A stretch of 64,000 bases of DNA. Origin: Paraburkholderia phenazinium (GTDB lineage Bacteria; Pseudomonadota; Gammaproteobacteria; Burkholderiales; Burkholderiaceae). The stretch is taken from assembly GCF_900142845.1 (NCBI RefSeq), contig NZ_FSRU01000003.1, positions 744,001 to 808,000 of the forward strand. The letters are read 5' to 3'. The notes beneath the pieces are model-generated. The model searched no databases, had not been told where the DNA came from, and saw only the letters and a program-made list of their open reading frames with translations. Shown here piece by piece: positions 20,701 through 29,532 of the stretch; positions within the stretch are counted from its first letter, which is position 1, and each line of letters opens with the position of its first letter. Both the position numbers and the translations under genes were made by a program.

Positions 20701-21475
20701 CACCGCAATCGTCGATACGATGACCTTTGACCCCTCCTGTACGCAAACCAGGGAGCAGATCGCCAACAGCGTCACCACCGTCATTTACCAGGCTCTCCTG
20801 ACCCAAAACGGCATTGCCGACAGCGCGTTGGCCCAGTTGCTGGGCACCCCGCAATCGCTCTCGACTTTCCTGCTGCAATGGGCCACGGACAGTGAGTATC
20901 GTCTGCTGTCCGACACATTGAAGCTCAACGGCATCACAGCGCCTGCGGGCATCCCGGACGCCTATTTGCAAGCGCTGTATCAGCTTGGCCGGCGCGCTTC
21001 AGTGGTGACGCAGTACCATCTGACACCCGCCACGCTCAACTGCTTTCTTGCTCATCCAGACTGGTTTGGGGTCACCGATCCCGCCTTGACCCTAACGCTT
21101 TTATACCGCCTCAGTCGCTATGCCGACTGGCTGACGCTGTCAGGCAAGGAAGACGCGGTACTGGCCTACCTCAACTGGGTCAACGACGATACCTCTCCAA
21201 ACCCGGACCCGGCCACGGCCGCGACCGCACTGGCCGATCTGCTCGACTGGGATAAGACTGAAGTGCAGGACGCCGCTGGCCAGTTCGGCACCGCTAGCCT
21301 GGCGCTCACGGTCCGCGACGTCGACGGCGTGATGCGCCTGCAGACGCTGTCCGAAGAGACCGGACTGTCGGTCAAACCGCTGCTCAGTATCGGCAAGCTG
21401 ACGCTGAACTCCACCTATTCGGACTGGCAGGCAGCGGGAGAATCGCTGGTCGCCGCACAGAGTGCACAGCAGTGA
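17789..21475 (+). CDS. Tc toxin A subunit, N-terminal half (TcaA/TccA-like) with LamG-like insert
   Basis: A 1228-residue protein corresponding to the N-terminal half of a TcA pore-forming subunit (Salmonella virulence plasmid A / VRP1-type). Known TcA subunits form a pentameric bell that binds the host cell and injects the TcC enzyme. Recognisable segments include GYLSVFDVIRQSQSQFV, YLSWLYDQARSFEQSAS, RRPDLPELMVDDEAINQVVP and LPYHAPHDQVELSLDNAGVP. Residues of about 415-605 form a LamG/concanavalin-like insert: YAYFDGNSDVATLM, DFTLSFWLYR, NQWTYIAMVW, LFIYDEIAVFPGCLTADQI. After it the alpha-helical shell resumes (RLQRWLGLPYEQVDLLL). It starts at an ATG with AGGT upstream. The second half of TcA is the next gene. 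Confidence 0.88.
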   Translation: MNSSITTTSSLSVSPCILNIETRLNLPGALSGAGYLSVFDVIRQSQSQFVRRNKGLLKEQSEQAYCLALGLANQVRRAFRKNQLTASVQKALPRTLSGQRAVAPLAGGAQQGLMTGGPSWQTQFSDDLTAYCQSGAPEADDSPVAYLSWLYDQARSFEQSASEAGLNIIKLEDRRPDLPELMVDDEAINQVVPSLQLVNQILEAAITPSITGSTVDETLAVTRYPSVLPYHAPHDQVELSLDNAGVPLCGVIGQTDISWPYFVSATLGGNNSEQACALRSQLAPEQQTILTEATNAPSKAFYKANFGYDTDSYTPFADPDLLAYQAGITIPQLEQLIASNCGGPGTSVVASPNVPTVSADASQYGAVFVNSGSTPAIDLEVARHGYVDVISGNDTNRLFLATNATPTAGLYNAGLTTYIQPNSYAYFDGNSDVATLMRGDKDFTLSFWLYRLSLTDYQMPIFSNSGSCAQLSYSPGFSLSTYGATSAATVNFMICDDAGQPTSSNWKNNVELNQWTYIAMVWTASTRIAEIYVIKDGNSAEGANISVDASKLGSILTADNFTWAFNALGDLKTPDFPKEGTRLFIYDEIAVFPGCLTADQISDITTSNKPLSVLIDSPDITSSPWIPPSHYYPLDSGLRNLSDPHMDRINRMVRLQRWLGLPYEQVDLLLGACIRAQNSNNTDFSSNTHALRMLGVFRQFQKKYQTTAYEFAAIINQITPYAISPNVPFFDQVFNSPSLFETPFAITDENFSYPPDTADDERIVKQICAGLKISEAQFGALAGHVMAKQGDSTDKTLKCSLDVVSAFYRLAMLPRWMGLSFAEGVALFSLLADGQMVWNTLAGVPQLASLDGSPPQPKDSDILDVLMALDSAADWAKSHSQSWIKNYLILQDTLEHPVPNTNVLNVVTSINQQLPAALLTEADFDDSGVPAAPDTDGWMGALSTLVDIEGLVQPVVPASGTTVYDTLNASVTAIVDTMTFDPSCTQTREQIANSVTTVIYQALLTQNGIADSALAQLLGTPQSLSTFLLQWATDSEYRLLSDTLKLNGITAPAGIPDAYLQALYQLGRRASVVTQYHLTPATLNCFLAHPDWFGVTDPALTLTLLYRLSRYADWLTLSGKEDAVLAYLNWVNDDTSPNPDPATAATALADLLDWDKTEVQDAAGQFGTASLALTVRDVDGVMRLQTLSEETGLSVKPLLSIGKLTLNSTYSDWQAAGESLVAAQSAQQ

Positions 21476-21481
21476 AGGCCC

Positions 21482-21503
21482 GGCGCGGGAATACGCCCGC
21501 GCC
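21482..21503 (+). other. Intercistronic hairpin between the two TcA genes
   Basis: An 8-bp GC-only stem (GGCGCGGG / CCCGCGCC) with a 6-nt loop lies between the two TcA genes, without a T-run. It is unlikely to be a full terminator but could slow ribosomes, protect one message half or set the ratio of the two halves. Confidence 0.5.
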
Positions 21504-21532
21504 GCATCACACCTGTTTTCATGAGGTTTCCC

Positions 21533-24500
21533 ATGAGCACCGATATCGCTGCATCCCTGAACGAACATCAGCGCGACGCCTTGCTGGCCTATTATCTCGG
21601 TCAATATGTGCCGAATAGCAGCAATACTGATTTAACCACTCTGGTGCAAACACCGGAAGACGTGTACGAGTATCTGTTGATTGATCCGTTGGTCAGTAAT
21701 GCCGTGCCCACCTCGCAGGTCGCGCAGGCCATGTCCAGTATTCAGCAATATATCAACGGTATTGCCCTGAATATGGAACCGGGCTATGACACCCGCTATC
21801 TGGATCCCGACGATCTGACCCAGTGGAAAGCGGGCGCGAGCCAGTATGACGTGTGGGGGGGAGAGGTAGAGCTTGATATTTATCCGGAAGACTATATCGA
21901 TCCCACGTTGCGGCAAAGTAAAACCGAGTATTTTATCGAGCTGGAATCGTCACTCGATCAACATGCAATCAATAAGGACAACGCCCAGCAGGCGGTACTG
22001 GCCTACCTCAACGAATTTGAGCAGGTGGCCAACCTGGACGTGATCAGCGGCTATCTGGATGGAGATGATCAGACCAGCGACACCTACTATATGCTGGGCA
22101 GAACACGTGAAACGCCGTACCAGTACTACTGGCGTTCGTTCGACATGAGCTGGGATGTGGACAATGTGATGTCCACCAGCGCGTGGAGCCAGTGGTATGC
22201 GATGAATACCGCCATCAATGACGATGCGCTCATGGGGCTGCCGCGTCTGGCGTATTTCAACAACCGGCTGTACCTGTTCTGGTTTGAGAAAACACAGTCG
22301 GGGAAAGATGTGGATATCTCAGGCGCCAGCGGCGGTGCCGTCACCACCACCAGTACGTCCTATCAAACCATCAGCGCCTATTCATCATACTGCGATTTTA
22401 ATAGAAAATGGAGCGCGCCAAATATTCTGGCAGCAATCAGCAATCAGCAGGAAATGCAGCTTGATTCACCTCCGAAATTCCCGCTAACCGACGTTAATCA
22501 GGTGGCGACCTACTGCGACGACCTGTTTAACGCCACCCCGGAATTCCTGTATACCGCTGCAGTCTATTACCTCGAAAACGATGATCTACTACTATCCTTA
22601 TATTCCAGTGCATCACAAGCATTGGGCGAAACACGGTTATCCAGGCAAGAATCAACCCCACCATCTGGATTTTATGGATACTCAGATTTCACAGTTGAAA
22701 TTGACTACTGGTTTAATACGTCCATAGTTCAATCAGCGTCTAACGATACACAAAATAATTCCCTAACCGATTACGCACTTCTACTAGATCATTTTTCCAC
22801 GTCAACTGGACAAGAGCGCATTCAATCGGCTTATAAAATTCGCAATTTTGAGGTGACCACAGTCGGAGTTGTCACAGCTTCGCAAGATGATTTTTCAGGA
22901 AAAGCATCAAGCAACCTACCATCTTTAACGACCGAGAATTTCTCGATTATCAACAATCCCGATCAAACGTTGACGCTAACCGTCTACGTGCCTGAGAGCT
23001 TCGATACCGGAAAGTTTATCACTGCACAGATACCGGAAACTGATCTTGAAGGCGGTAGCAGCTACATTTCTGACGCTGGAGTATTGCATGGCACAATGAC
23101 ACTTAATGATAACGCAGCAACTCCTTCCAATTTAGAAATTACAGGAACAGATTTCTCGGGAACGTACGCGCAATTGCGGCTAGACACCACAACAGCCCCG
23201 CGAGAGATAACGTCGACAAATAACGGAGATGGAACCATCACAATCACCAACTCAGGGACATTTAGTGATTATAAATATGGCTTATCGATTTTCCCTATTT
23301 TTATTGACAGCGCAGACGTTTTCTACGTACAACCAGATAAGGCGATCACTTGCACACCAGTAAATACAGAATGGACATTCAGCATTAAAAGCGGCTCATG
23401 GGCTTCTGGAACAACCATTCTCAATGTCGGCCCACAATCAGGCTTCCAGCCAGATAGCCAATCCTTTACTGGCACGATCGTTATTGACAAACCTTCCGAC
23501 AACTCCTTCGTAATCAGCATATCGTTTGGTTATTTTACCGATGATAATCGCGTTGTTTACGAAACTTACCCGGTAACACTCACCAACACCACCACCATTA
23601 AAAATACCCCTTACATTTCAACGTGTACTGACACCGCTTTAGGCACGGCACTGTATCTGGATTTCGCTGGTGATACGTTTGTTGATAGCAGCACCAAGAT
23701 TGCCAGCATCCGTCTTAACACCCTGTTCGCCAAAACCCTCATTGGCCAGGCCAGTGTCAGTCTTGATAGTCTGCTGAACTGGAATACCCAGTTGACAATG
23801 GAACCTGGGTTGGGGTCCGGGTCCCCACCTCCCGTACCCATGGACTTCAACGGCGCCAACGGCATTTACTTCTGGGAACTGTTCTTCTATATGCCGCACC
23901 TGGTGGCCTATCGCCTCAACCAGGAACAACAGTACAGCGACGCCCAGAGCTGGTATCACTACATCTTTGACCCCGCGGCACGCGGACGTGAGAGCAGTAA
24001 CGACGCCTACCCGGAGCCGGATTACTGGAGTGTGCGCCCGCTGGTTGAAACCCCGGCCGCCGGCGCCCAGGGCACCGTCAGCCAGCTCACCACCGACCCC
24101 GACGCGATCGCCTCCGCCGATCCGGTTCACTACCAGAAGGCCATTTTCATGGCCTACGTCAGCAACCTGATCGCATCAGCCGATGCCAGCTACCGGCTAT
24201 TGACCAACGATGGGTTGAGCCTGGCCAAACTGGGCTACGCCCAGGCCAAAGACCTGCTTGGGCCGCGCCCCGACGTGCACATTTACAGCGACTGGACACC
24301 GCAGACGCTATCAGCGCTGGCTGACGGTATCTATCAGAATCCTGCGCTGCGGACTTTTGAACGAAGTAGTCCAACAGACCTGCCCCTGTTCCCCGGCCGT
24401 TACGCACTGACGCAAACCGTTGGCACAAATGTGGCCTTCATCGCCCCGCTCAATGCCCAGTTGCTGCAGTACTGGAACCTGATCGACTCGCGCCTGTACA

Positions 24501-26152
24501 ACCTGCGCCACAACCTGAGCATTGACGGACTGCCGATTACCGTGCCGCTGTACGCGGCCCCGATCAACCCCTCGGTACTGATGGCGCAAAGCGTCCAGGG
24601 CGGCTCGCTGACCAGCGCTGCCAACGGGGTGGTCGCCACCATCCCGCCGTACCGCTTCCGGGCGATGTGGCAAAGCGCTAGCTCGGCCGTGGGCTTCCTC
24701 AGCCAGTTGGGACAGACGCTATTGGGCTATTGTGAACGCGGCGACGCGGCCGCCCTGCAAGAACTCGATCAGCAGCAGTTACTCACTATTTCGTCCTTTA
24801 CCATCTCGCTGCAGCAAAACGCGATTGATGCCTTGGCCAAGGACTACGACGCGCTGACGACCAGCAACACTCTGACACAGGCCCGACGGGACTACTACCA
24901 ATCGCTGTACAACAACGGGATCAGCGCACAGGAGCAGTCGGCGCTCGACACAATGGCGACTATGGCGGTCTTGCTGGATGCAGCGGCGGGCGTAGTCGTC
25001 GCAGGGTCTGCGATGAACTGTGCACCAAACATCTTTGGACTCGCCGACGGCGGGAGCGTTTGGGGAGCTGCGCTGCAAGGTGCGGCGAAGTCCTCCGAGG
25101 TGAGCGTCACTGCGTTGGGCGCCGACACTCAGAGAATACAGACCTCTGCGGAATACGACCGCCGCCAGGACGAATGGTCCTTCCAGGCAAGCCAGGCGCA
25201 GGACGAGATGGATATGATCAGCCAGCAACTTGAAGCGCTGAGTGTCCGTCAGCAGGGTGCGCAAACCGCGCTGGCCCAGGCGCAGGCGCAACAGGCGAAC
25301 CTGCAGTCGACGCTCAACTTCCTGACCAGCCGCTTCACCCAGTCGTCGCTCTACAACTGGCTGACCGGCCAGTTGTCGTCGCTGTATTACCAGGCTTACG
25401 ACGCCGTGTTGTCCTTGTGCCTGAGCACGCAAGCGTGCTGGCAGTATGAGATGGGCGATGTGACCACCCGGTTCATCCAGACCAATGCCTGGAACGACAG
25501 CTATCGCGGTTTCCTCGTGGGCGAGACCCTGCAACTGAATCTGCAACAGATGCAGTCCGCCTGGCTGTCGCGCAACGTACGCCGTCTGGAGCTGACGAAA
25601 ACCATCGCACTCAAGCAGTTGATCAACGACGACACCACCTGGGGCAACTTCATCAGTAGCGGCAACGTGGATTTCACGCTCGACGAAGCGCTGTTCGATT
25701 CGGACTATCCCGGGCACTACCTGCGCCAGTTGAGTCTCGTAACAGTGACGCTGCCAACGTTGCTGGGCCCCTATCAGGACGTGCGCGTAACACTGACCCA
25801 GACCAGCAGCAGCATGCTGCTCAAGGCGGATATCGAAGGCGTGAAATATCTCCGAGATGCCACGACCGGGAACGCCAACAACCTCATGGTCAACCCGCGC
25901 GCCAACCAGCAGGTGGCTATCTCGTCGGGGCTCAACGACAGTGGGCTGTTTTCGCTGAGCTTTGGCGACGAACGCTATCTGCCGTTTGAAGGCACCGGGG
26001 CGGTGTCGAAATGGCATCTGAGTTTCCCGAACCCCACTTCGGACGAACAGACCGCGCTGCGGGCCTCGCTCAACGATGTGATTCTGCAGGTGCATTACAC
26101 CGCCCTGTACGGGGGCGCCAGCTTTGAGAGCGCTGTCGCCGCTTTGACGTGA
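21533..26152 (+). CDS. Tc toxin A subunit, C-terminal half (TcaB/TccB-like)
   Basis: A protein of about 1539 residues matching the C-terminal half of TcA: neuraminidase-like region, pore-forming channel and TcB-binding domain. Recognisable parts are LNEHQRDALLAYYLGQYVP, YLDEFEQVANLDVISGYL-type sequence, RLAYFNNRLYLFWFE, the YHYIFDPAARG segment, and a coiled-coil/channel part (DEMDMISQQLEALSVRQQGAQTALAQ) before YEMGDVTTRFIQT and the C-terminal LPFEGTGAVSKWHLSFP. A long AT-richer segment (about residues 356-702, bases 22600-23640) of beta-strand character interrupts the neuraminidase-like part, where receptor-binding domains sit in known TcA proteins. The ATG at 21533 has AGG upstream; an in-frame ATG at 21521 is the alternative. 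Confidence 0.9.
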   Translation: MSTDIAASLNEHQRDALLAYYLGQYVPNSSNTDLTTLVQTPEDVYEYLLIDPLVSNAVPTSQVAQAMSSIQQYINGIALNMEPGYDTRYLDPDDLTQWKAGASQYDVWGGEVELDIYPEDYIDPTLRQSKTEYFIELESSLDQHAINKDNAQQAVLAYLNEFEQVANLDVISGYLDGDDQTSDTYYMLGRTRETPYQYYWRSFDMSWDVDNVMSTSAWSQWYAMNTAINDDALMGLPRLAYFNNRLYLFWFEKTQSGKDVDISGASGGAVTTTSTSYQTISAYSSYCDFNRKWSAPNILAAISNQQEMQLDSPPKFPLTDVNQVATYCDDLFNATPEFLYTAAVYYLENDDLLLSLYSSASQALGETRLSRQESTPPSGFYGYSDFTVEIDYWFNTSIVQSASNDTQNNSLTDYALLLDHFSTSTGQERIQSAYKIRNFEVTTVGVVTASQDDFSGKASSNLPSLTTENFSIINNPDQTLTLTVYVPESFDTGKFITAQIPETDLEGGSSYISDAGVLHGTMTLNDNAATPSNLEITGTDFSGTYAQLRLDTTTAPREITSTNNGDGTITITNSGTFSDYKYGLSIFPIFIDSADVFYVQPDKAITCTPVNTEWTFSIKSGSWASGTTILNVGPQSGFQPDSQSFTGTIVIDKPSDNSFVISISFGYFTDDNRVVYETYPVTLTNTTTIKNTPYISTCTDTALGTALYLDFAGDTFVDSSTKIASIRLNTLFAKTLIGQASVSLDSLLNWNTQLTMEPGLGSGSPPPVPMDFNGANGIYFWELFFYMPHLVAYRLNQEQQYSDAQSWYHYIFDPAARGRESSNDAYPEPDYWSVRPLVETPAAGAQGTVSQLTTDPDAIASADPVHYQKAIFMAYVSNLIASADASYRLLTNDGLSLAKLGYAQAKDLLGPRPDVHIYSDWTPQTLSALADGIYQNPALRTFERSSPTDLPLFPGRYALTQTVGTNVAFIAPLNAQLLQYWNLIDSRLYNLRHNLSIDGLPITVPLYAAPINPSVLMAQSVQGGSLTSAANGVVATIPPYRFRAMWQSASSAVGFLSQLGQTLLGYCERGDAAALQELDQQQLLTISSFTISLQQNAIDALAKDYDALTTSNTLTQARRDYYQSLYNNGISAQEQSALDTMATMAVLLDAAAGVVVAGSAMNCAPNIFGLADGGSVWGAALQGAAKSSEVSVTALGADTQRIQTSAEYDRRQDEWSFQASQAQDEMDMISQQLEALSVRQQGAQTALAQAQAQQANLQSTLNFLTSRFTQSSLYNWLTGQLSSLYYQAYDAVLSLCLSTQACWQYEMGDVTTRFIQTNAWNDSYRGFLVGETLQLNLQQMQSAWLSRNVRRLELTKTIALKQLINDDTTWGNFISSGNVDFTLDEALFDSDYPGHYLRQLSLVTVTLPTLLGPYQDVRVTLTQTSSSMLLKADIEGVKYLRDATTGNANNLMVNPRANQQVAISSGLNDSGLFSLSFGDERYLPFEGTGAVSKWHLSFPNPTSDEQTALRASLNDVILQVHYTALYGGASFESAVAALT

Positions 26153-26417
26153 TCCCGTCTATTGAATTGGCATTGGAGGCAGCCCTGAGGCGGCCTCCTG
26201 CCATACCATCCGACATGATTCTCGCCCTAGCCGTTTTCGCAATCCAGACGAAATAGATGACAAAGATGTCACCTTCACGTCATGGCGACAACGGCAACGA
26301 ATCTTATACTGCACACGCAAATTGATTGAAACAACATCGTTTTCCTAAGCAATTTATCCTAGACAAATCGTTTCTCAATGATATTCGCGCGGCTACGCCG
26401 CGCATGCGAGGCAATCC
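26153..26417. other. Gap after TcA, before the LysR gene
   Basis: No gene is seen here. A GGAGGC/GCCTCC inverted repeat with a 12-nt loop (about 26175-26198) follows the TcA stop codon but lacks a T-run, so termination there is doubtful. The rest is AT-rich and probably holds the LysR promoter. Confidence 0.35.
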
Positions 26418-27392
26418 GTGGATCAGCTTCAAGCGATGCGACTGTTTGTCAACGTCGCTGACACGCAAAGTTTTCGTCGTGCTGCAAAGCAGCTCGCCGT
26501 GTCCAACGCGCTCGCGACGAGGTCGATCGCAATGCTCGAAGCCCGCTTGCAAACTCGACTTCTCAATCGCACCTCGCGCCGCGTCTCACTGACCGAGGCG
26601 GGCTTACGTTATCTACAAGGATGCCGCGCCGTGCTTGAGGATTTAGATCATGTGGAAAAATCAGTCGTAGAAAGCGCACGGGAACCGCGTGGCACCCTAA
26701 ACATATTGGCGGCAGACGCATTATCGGTGCTTTCATTGACACCGCTCCTCGACGGATACCGGCGTCGCCACCCGAAAGTCAATGTGCGCTTGACGTTGGC
26801 CGAACGTAGCATGGACATGCTCAAGGATAGCTACGAAAGTCGATACGACGTCGGCCTCGTGACATCGACGATGGTGTCTGACGGCGAACTGGTTCAACGA
26901 TTGATCGGCACACACCCTTTGGTAATGTGCGCCGCGCCCGCCTATCTCGCGAGTCACGGCGAGCCCGTCACGCTGGATGAACTCGCATCGCACTCATTCG
27001 TCGCGTTGCAGGAAGGACAGCACGAGGTCAAGTGGGATATCACCGATGCAGCAGGAACGTCCCAGCCCGTGTTGCTGCGACCGGTTTACACCGTCAACAG
27101 TGCCGTGATGGTCCGATCGGCGGCGCTTGCCGGGATGGGTATCGCGATCCTGCCCTCCCCGTTCGTGGACGACGAATTGACTGCAGGAGCACTTAAACGC
27201 ATCTTGCAAAGCCATCAAATCGATGACCCCGAGAAAAACGTTTCAATAGTCTATCCGCGGCGTCAATATCTTCCACCCAAAACGAGTTCGTTTATCGACT
27301 ACACCGTGCAATATTTCAACCGCGGAAAACCCGTGGCATCTGCGGCTGGCGACTATTTTTCCCCATATCGGTACGACCCGTCGGAAGATTAA
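26418..27392 (+). CDS. LysR-family transcriptional regulator
   Basis: A 324-residue LysR-type regulator starting at GTG. The helix-turn-helix spans residues 1-60 (MRLFVNVADTQSFRRAAKQL, then NALATRSIAMLEARLQTRLL), followed by a substrate-binding domain (LNILAADALSVLSLTPLLDG, YDVGLVTSTMVSDGELVQ). It belongs to the large group close to CrgA/DsdC-like LysR proteins; the ligand is unknown. It lies directly after the Tc toxin genes in the same direction, so it may have come in with them or regulate them, but the sequence does not prove this. It converges with gntK with only 27 bases between stop codons. Confidence 0.87.
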   Translation: MDQLQAMRLFVNVADTQSFRRAAKQLAVSNALATRSIAMLEARLQTRLLNRTSRRVSLTEAGLRYLQGCRAVLEDLDHVEKSVVESAREPRGTLNILAADALSVLSLTPLLDGYRRRHPKVNVRLTLAERSMDMLKDSYESRYDVGLVTSTMVSDGELVQRLIGTHPLVMCAAPAYLASHGEPVTLDELASHSFVALQEGQHEVKWDITDAAGTSQPVLLRPVYTVNSAVMVRSAALAGMGIAILPSPFVDDELTAGALKRILQSHQIDDPEKNVSIVYPRRQYLPPKTSSFIDYTVQYFNRGKPVASAAGDYFSPYRYDPSED

Positions 27393-27419
27393 ATGCCCGG
27401 GTTCAGCCCATCCTCCACG

Positions 27420-27914
27420 TTAGCGAAGCTTCATCTGCACCAACACCTCATCCACAATCGCATCCGGCGACAGTTCGATACTCACCGTAATCGCCTCGTC
27501 CTCGCCCGGCTCTTCCAGCGTATCCAACTGGCTTTGCAGCAGCGAAGGATCGAAGAAGTGTCCGGTGCGCGTCTGCAAGCGCTCGTGCAGCACTTCATAC
27601 GAGCCCTTCAGATACACAAACACCACGTCCCTATCGCCGCCGCGCAGAACGTCGCGATACGAGCGCTTCAACGACGAGCACGTGAACACCGCCGCTTCAT
27701 CCGCGTGCTGCTTTTCCTCAATCGCAGCGCGAATCGTCTTGAGCCACGGCCAGCGGTCTTCGTCGGTGAGCGGAATACCTTTGTGCATCTTCTCCTTGTT
27801 GGCCGCGCTGTGAAACGCATCGCCATCCGTGAAGCTGCATTGCAGACGCTCCGCCAGCATTTCGCCAATCCGCGTCTTGCCGGCGCCCGACACGCCCATT
27901 GCGATCAGAATCAT
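27420..27914 (-). CDS. gntK: Gluconokinase
   Basis: Phosphorylates gluconate to 6-phosphogluconate with ATP, in the cytoplasm. The 164-residue protein begins with the P-loop GVSGAGKTRIGEML (residues 7-20) and has the family segments DGDAFHSAANKEKMHKGIPL, DRWPWL and TGHFFDPSLLQSQLDTLE, all typical of GntK. It starts ten bases after the gntP stop codon on the same strand, so uptake and phosphorylation are cotranscribed. The product feeds the Edd/Eda pair encoded just upstream on the same strand. Confidence 0.95.
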   Translation of the reverse strand: MILIAMGVSGAGKTRIGEMLAERLQCSFTDGDAFHSAANKEKMHKGIPLTDEDRWPWLKTIRAAIEEKQHADEAAVFTCSSLKRSYRDVLRGGDRDVVFVYLKGSYEVLHERLQTRTGHFFDPSLLQSQLDTLEEPGEDEAITVSIELSPDAIVDEVLVQMKLR

Positions 27915-27924
27915 TCGATACTCC

Positions 27925-29298
27925 TTACAGGACCGTCGCCAGTGCGAAGGTCAAACCCAAACCCATCACCGAAATGATCGTTTCGAGCAGCGACCATGTC
28001 TTGAACGTCTGCCCCACCGTCATTCCAAAGTACTCCTTGATCAGCCAGAATCCGCCGTCGTTGACGTGCGAAAAAATCAGCGATCCCGAACCCGTTGCCA
28101 ACACCAGCAGCTCCGGGCGCACCTGCACAGCGCCGGCCGCGGCGATGGGAGCGACGATGCCACACGCCGTGGTCATCGCAACCGTCGCTGAGCCGGTCGC
28201 GAGACGAATCAGCGCCGCCACAGCCCATGCAAACAACAGCGGCGACAGATGCGCCGCCGTGGCGGCATTGACGATTTCCTTCGAAATGCCGCTGTCCATC
28301 AGCACGCGTCCGAAACCGCCGCCTGCTCCCACAATCAGCGTGATGCCGGCGATCGGCGCCAGGCACTCGCCGCAAAATTTCTGGATCTGCTCGCGGTTGA
28401 AGCCGCGCTTCGCGCCGAACGTCCAGAAGCTGACCAGCACGGCGATCAGCAGCGCTACATCCGAATTGCCGACGAAACGCAGCAGGTCGTTCGGCAACGT
28501 GTTCGGTGCAAACACAAGATCCGCCCAACTGCCGATCAACATCAGAATCACCGGCAGCAGAATCGTGAACAACGTCACGCCAAAACTCGGCAACTCACGT
28601 TTCGTTTGCTTCTCCTTGTCTTCCGCAGCCGAACCGAGAAACTGCGCGGCCAGCGGATTGTGCTCGGGCAGCTTGATGTAACGGCTGACCAGCAGCGCGA
28701 ACAGCGGCCCCGCGACAATCGCACATGGCACGCCGACAATCAGACCGTACGCGATTGTCTTGCCGATATCCGCGTGATACGCCTGCACGGCGAGCATCGC
28801 CGCAGGGTGCGGCGGAATCAGCCCGTGCACGACGGACAAGCCGGCGATCATCGGCAGGCCGATCAGCAACAGCGACTTGCCGGTACGCTTCGCGACGTTG
28901 AACGCAATCGGAATCAGCAGCACGAAACCCACTTCGAAGAACACCGGCAAACCGACGATGATCGCCACCACCATCATCGCCCAGTGGATATGCTTTTCGC
29001 CGAACTTGTCGATCAGGGTCGTAGCAATGCGTTCCGCCCCACCCGACTCGGCCATCATCTTGCCGAGCATGGTGCCGAGGCCGACCACGATCGCAATGTG
29101 GCCAAGCGTGTTGCCATTGCCGGTTTCGAACGACTTGACGATGGTGCCCATCGGCATGCCGGCCACGAGTCCAAGCAGCAGCGAGACGATGATCAGGACG
29201 AGGAACGGATAGACCTTGAAGCGCGTGATCAACAGGATCAACGCGGCAATAGCGACCACCGCGTAAATCAGCAGCAAGCTGCCATGGCTAGCTCCCAT
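27925..29298 (-). CDS. gntP: Gluconate permease (GntP family)
   Basis: An inner-membrane gluconate:H+ symporter of the GntP family, 457 residues, with about 12-14 hydrophobic segments. Diagnostic parts are ALILLITRFKVYPFLVLIIV, GFGTMLGKM-type sequence (VVGLGTMLGKMMAESGGAER), HGLIPPHPAAML and GSGSLIFSHVNDGGFWLIKE. The ATG at 29298 has GGAGG eight bases upstream and starts at the first membrane segment; the frame extends further to 29355 without support. It is followed by gntK, forming a gluconate uptake and phosphorylation operon. Confidence 0.94.
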   Translation of the reverse strand: MGASHGSLLLIYAVVAIAALILLITRFKVYPFLVLIIVSLLLGLVAGMPMGTIVKSFETGNGNTLGHIAIVVGLGTMLGKMMAESGGAERIATTLIDKFGEKHIHWAMMVVAIIVGLPVFFEVGFVLLIPIAFNVAKRTGKSLLLIGLPMIAGLSVVHGLIPPHPAAMLAVQAYHADIGKTIAYGLIVGVPCAIVAGPLFALLVSRYIKLPEHNPLAAQFLGSAAEDKEKQTKRELPSFGVTLFTILLPVILMLIGSWADLVFAPNTLPNDLLRFVGNSDVALLIAVLVSFWTFGAKRGFNREQIQKFCGECLAPIAGITLIVGAGGGFGRVLMDSGISKEIVNAATAAHLSPLLFAWAVAALIRLATGSATVAMTTACGIVAPIAAAGAVQVRPELLVLATGSGSLIFSHVNDGGFWLIKEYFGMTVGQTFKTWSLLETIISVMGLGLTFALATVL

Positions 29299-29532
29299 GG
29301 AGCGCCTCCTTTTGCATTGTTGGTTATGAGCGCCGGCAAACCTGGCGCCTGGCACTTCGCGCGAAGCTTGGGACGGTTCGGCATTGTCTTGCGCAAACGT
29401 AGGCCAGTGTGAACCCAGTCGCGCCGGCTGTCTCCACGCCTCACGCGAAACCGGTTAATCCCGGTTAGCCGCTCGGACGCTGAATTTTACTGTTTGTTTG
29501 CATTCTGAGCGCGCGAAACGCCCAGCCACGAT
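29299..29532. promoter_or_regulatory. gntP upstream region with tandem CCGGTTA boxes
   Basis: The region ahead of gntP, beyond the edd-eda terminator, contains no gene. Two copies of CCGGTTA lie ten bases apart (29451-29467), the first within the palindrome AACCGGTT. This could be a regulator site for the gluconate operon, but no known operator is matched exactly. Confidence 0.25.

Noticed and set aside
9864..26152. Toxin locus considered as a prophage or integrative element
   Set aside because: No integrase, phage structural gene, tRNA target or direct-repeat ends were seen at its borders.
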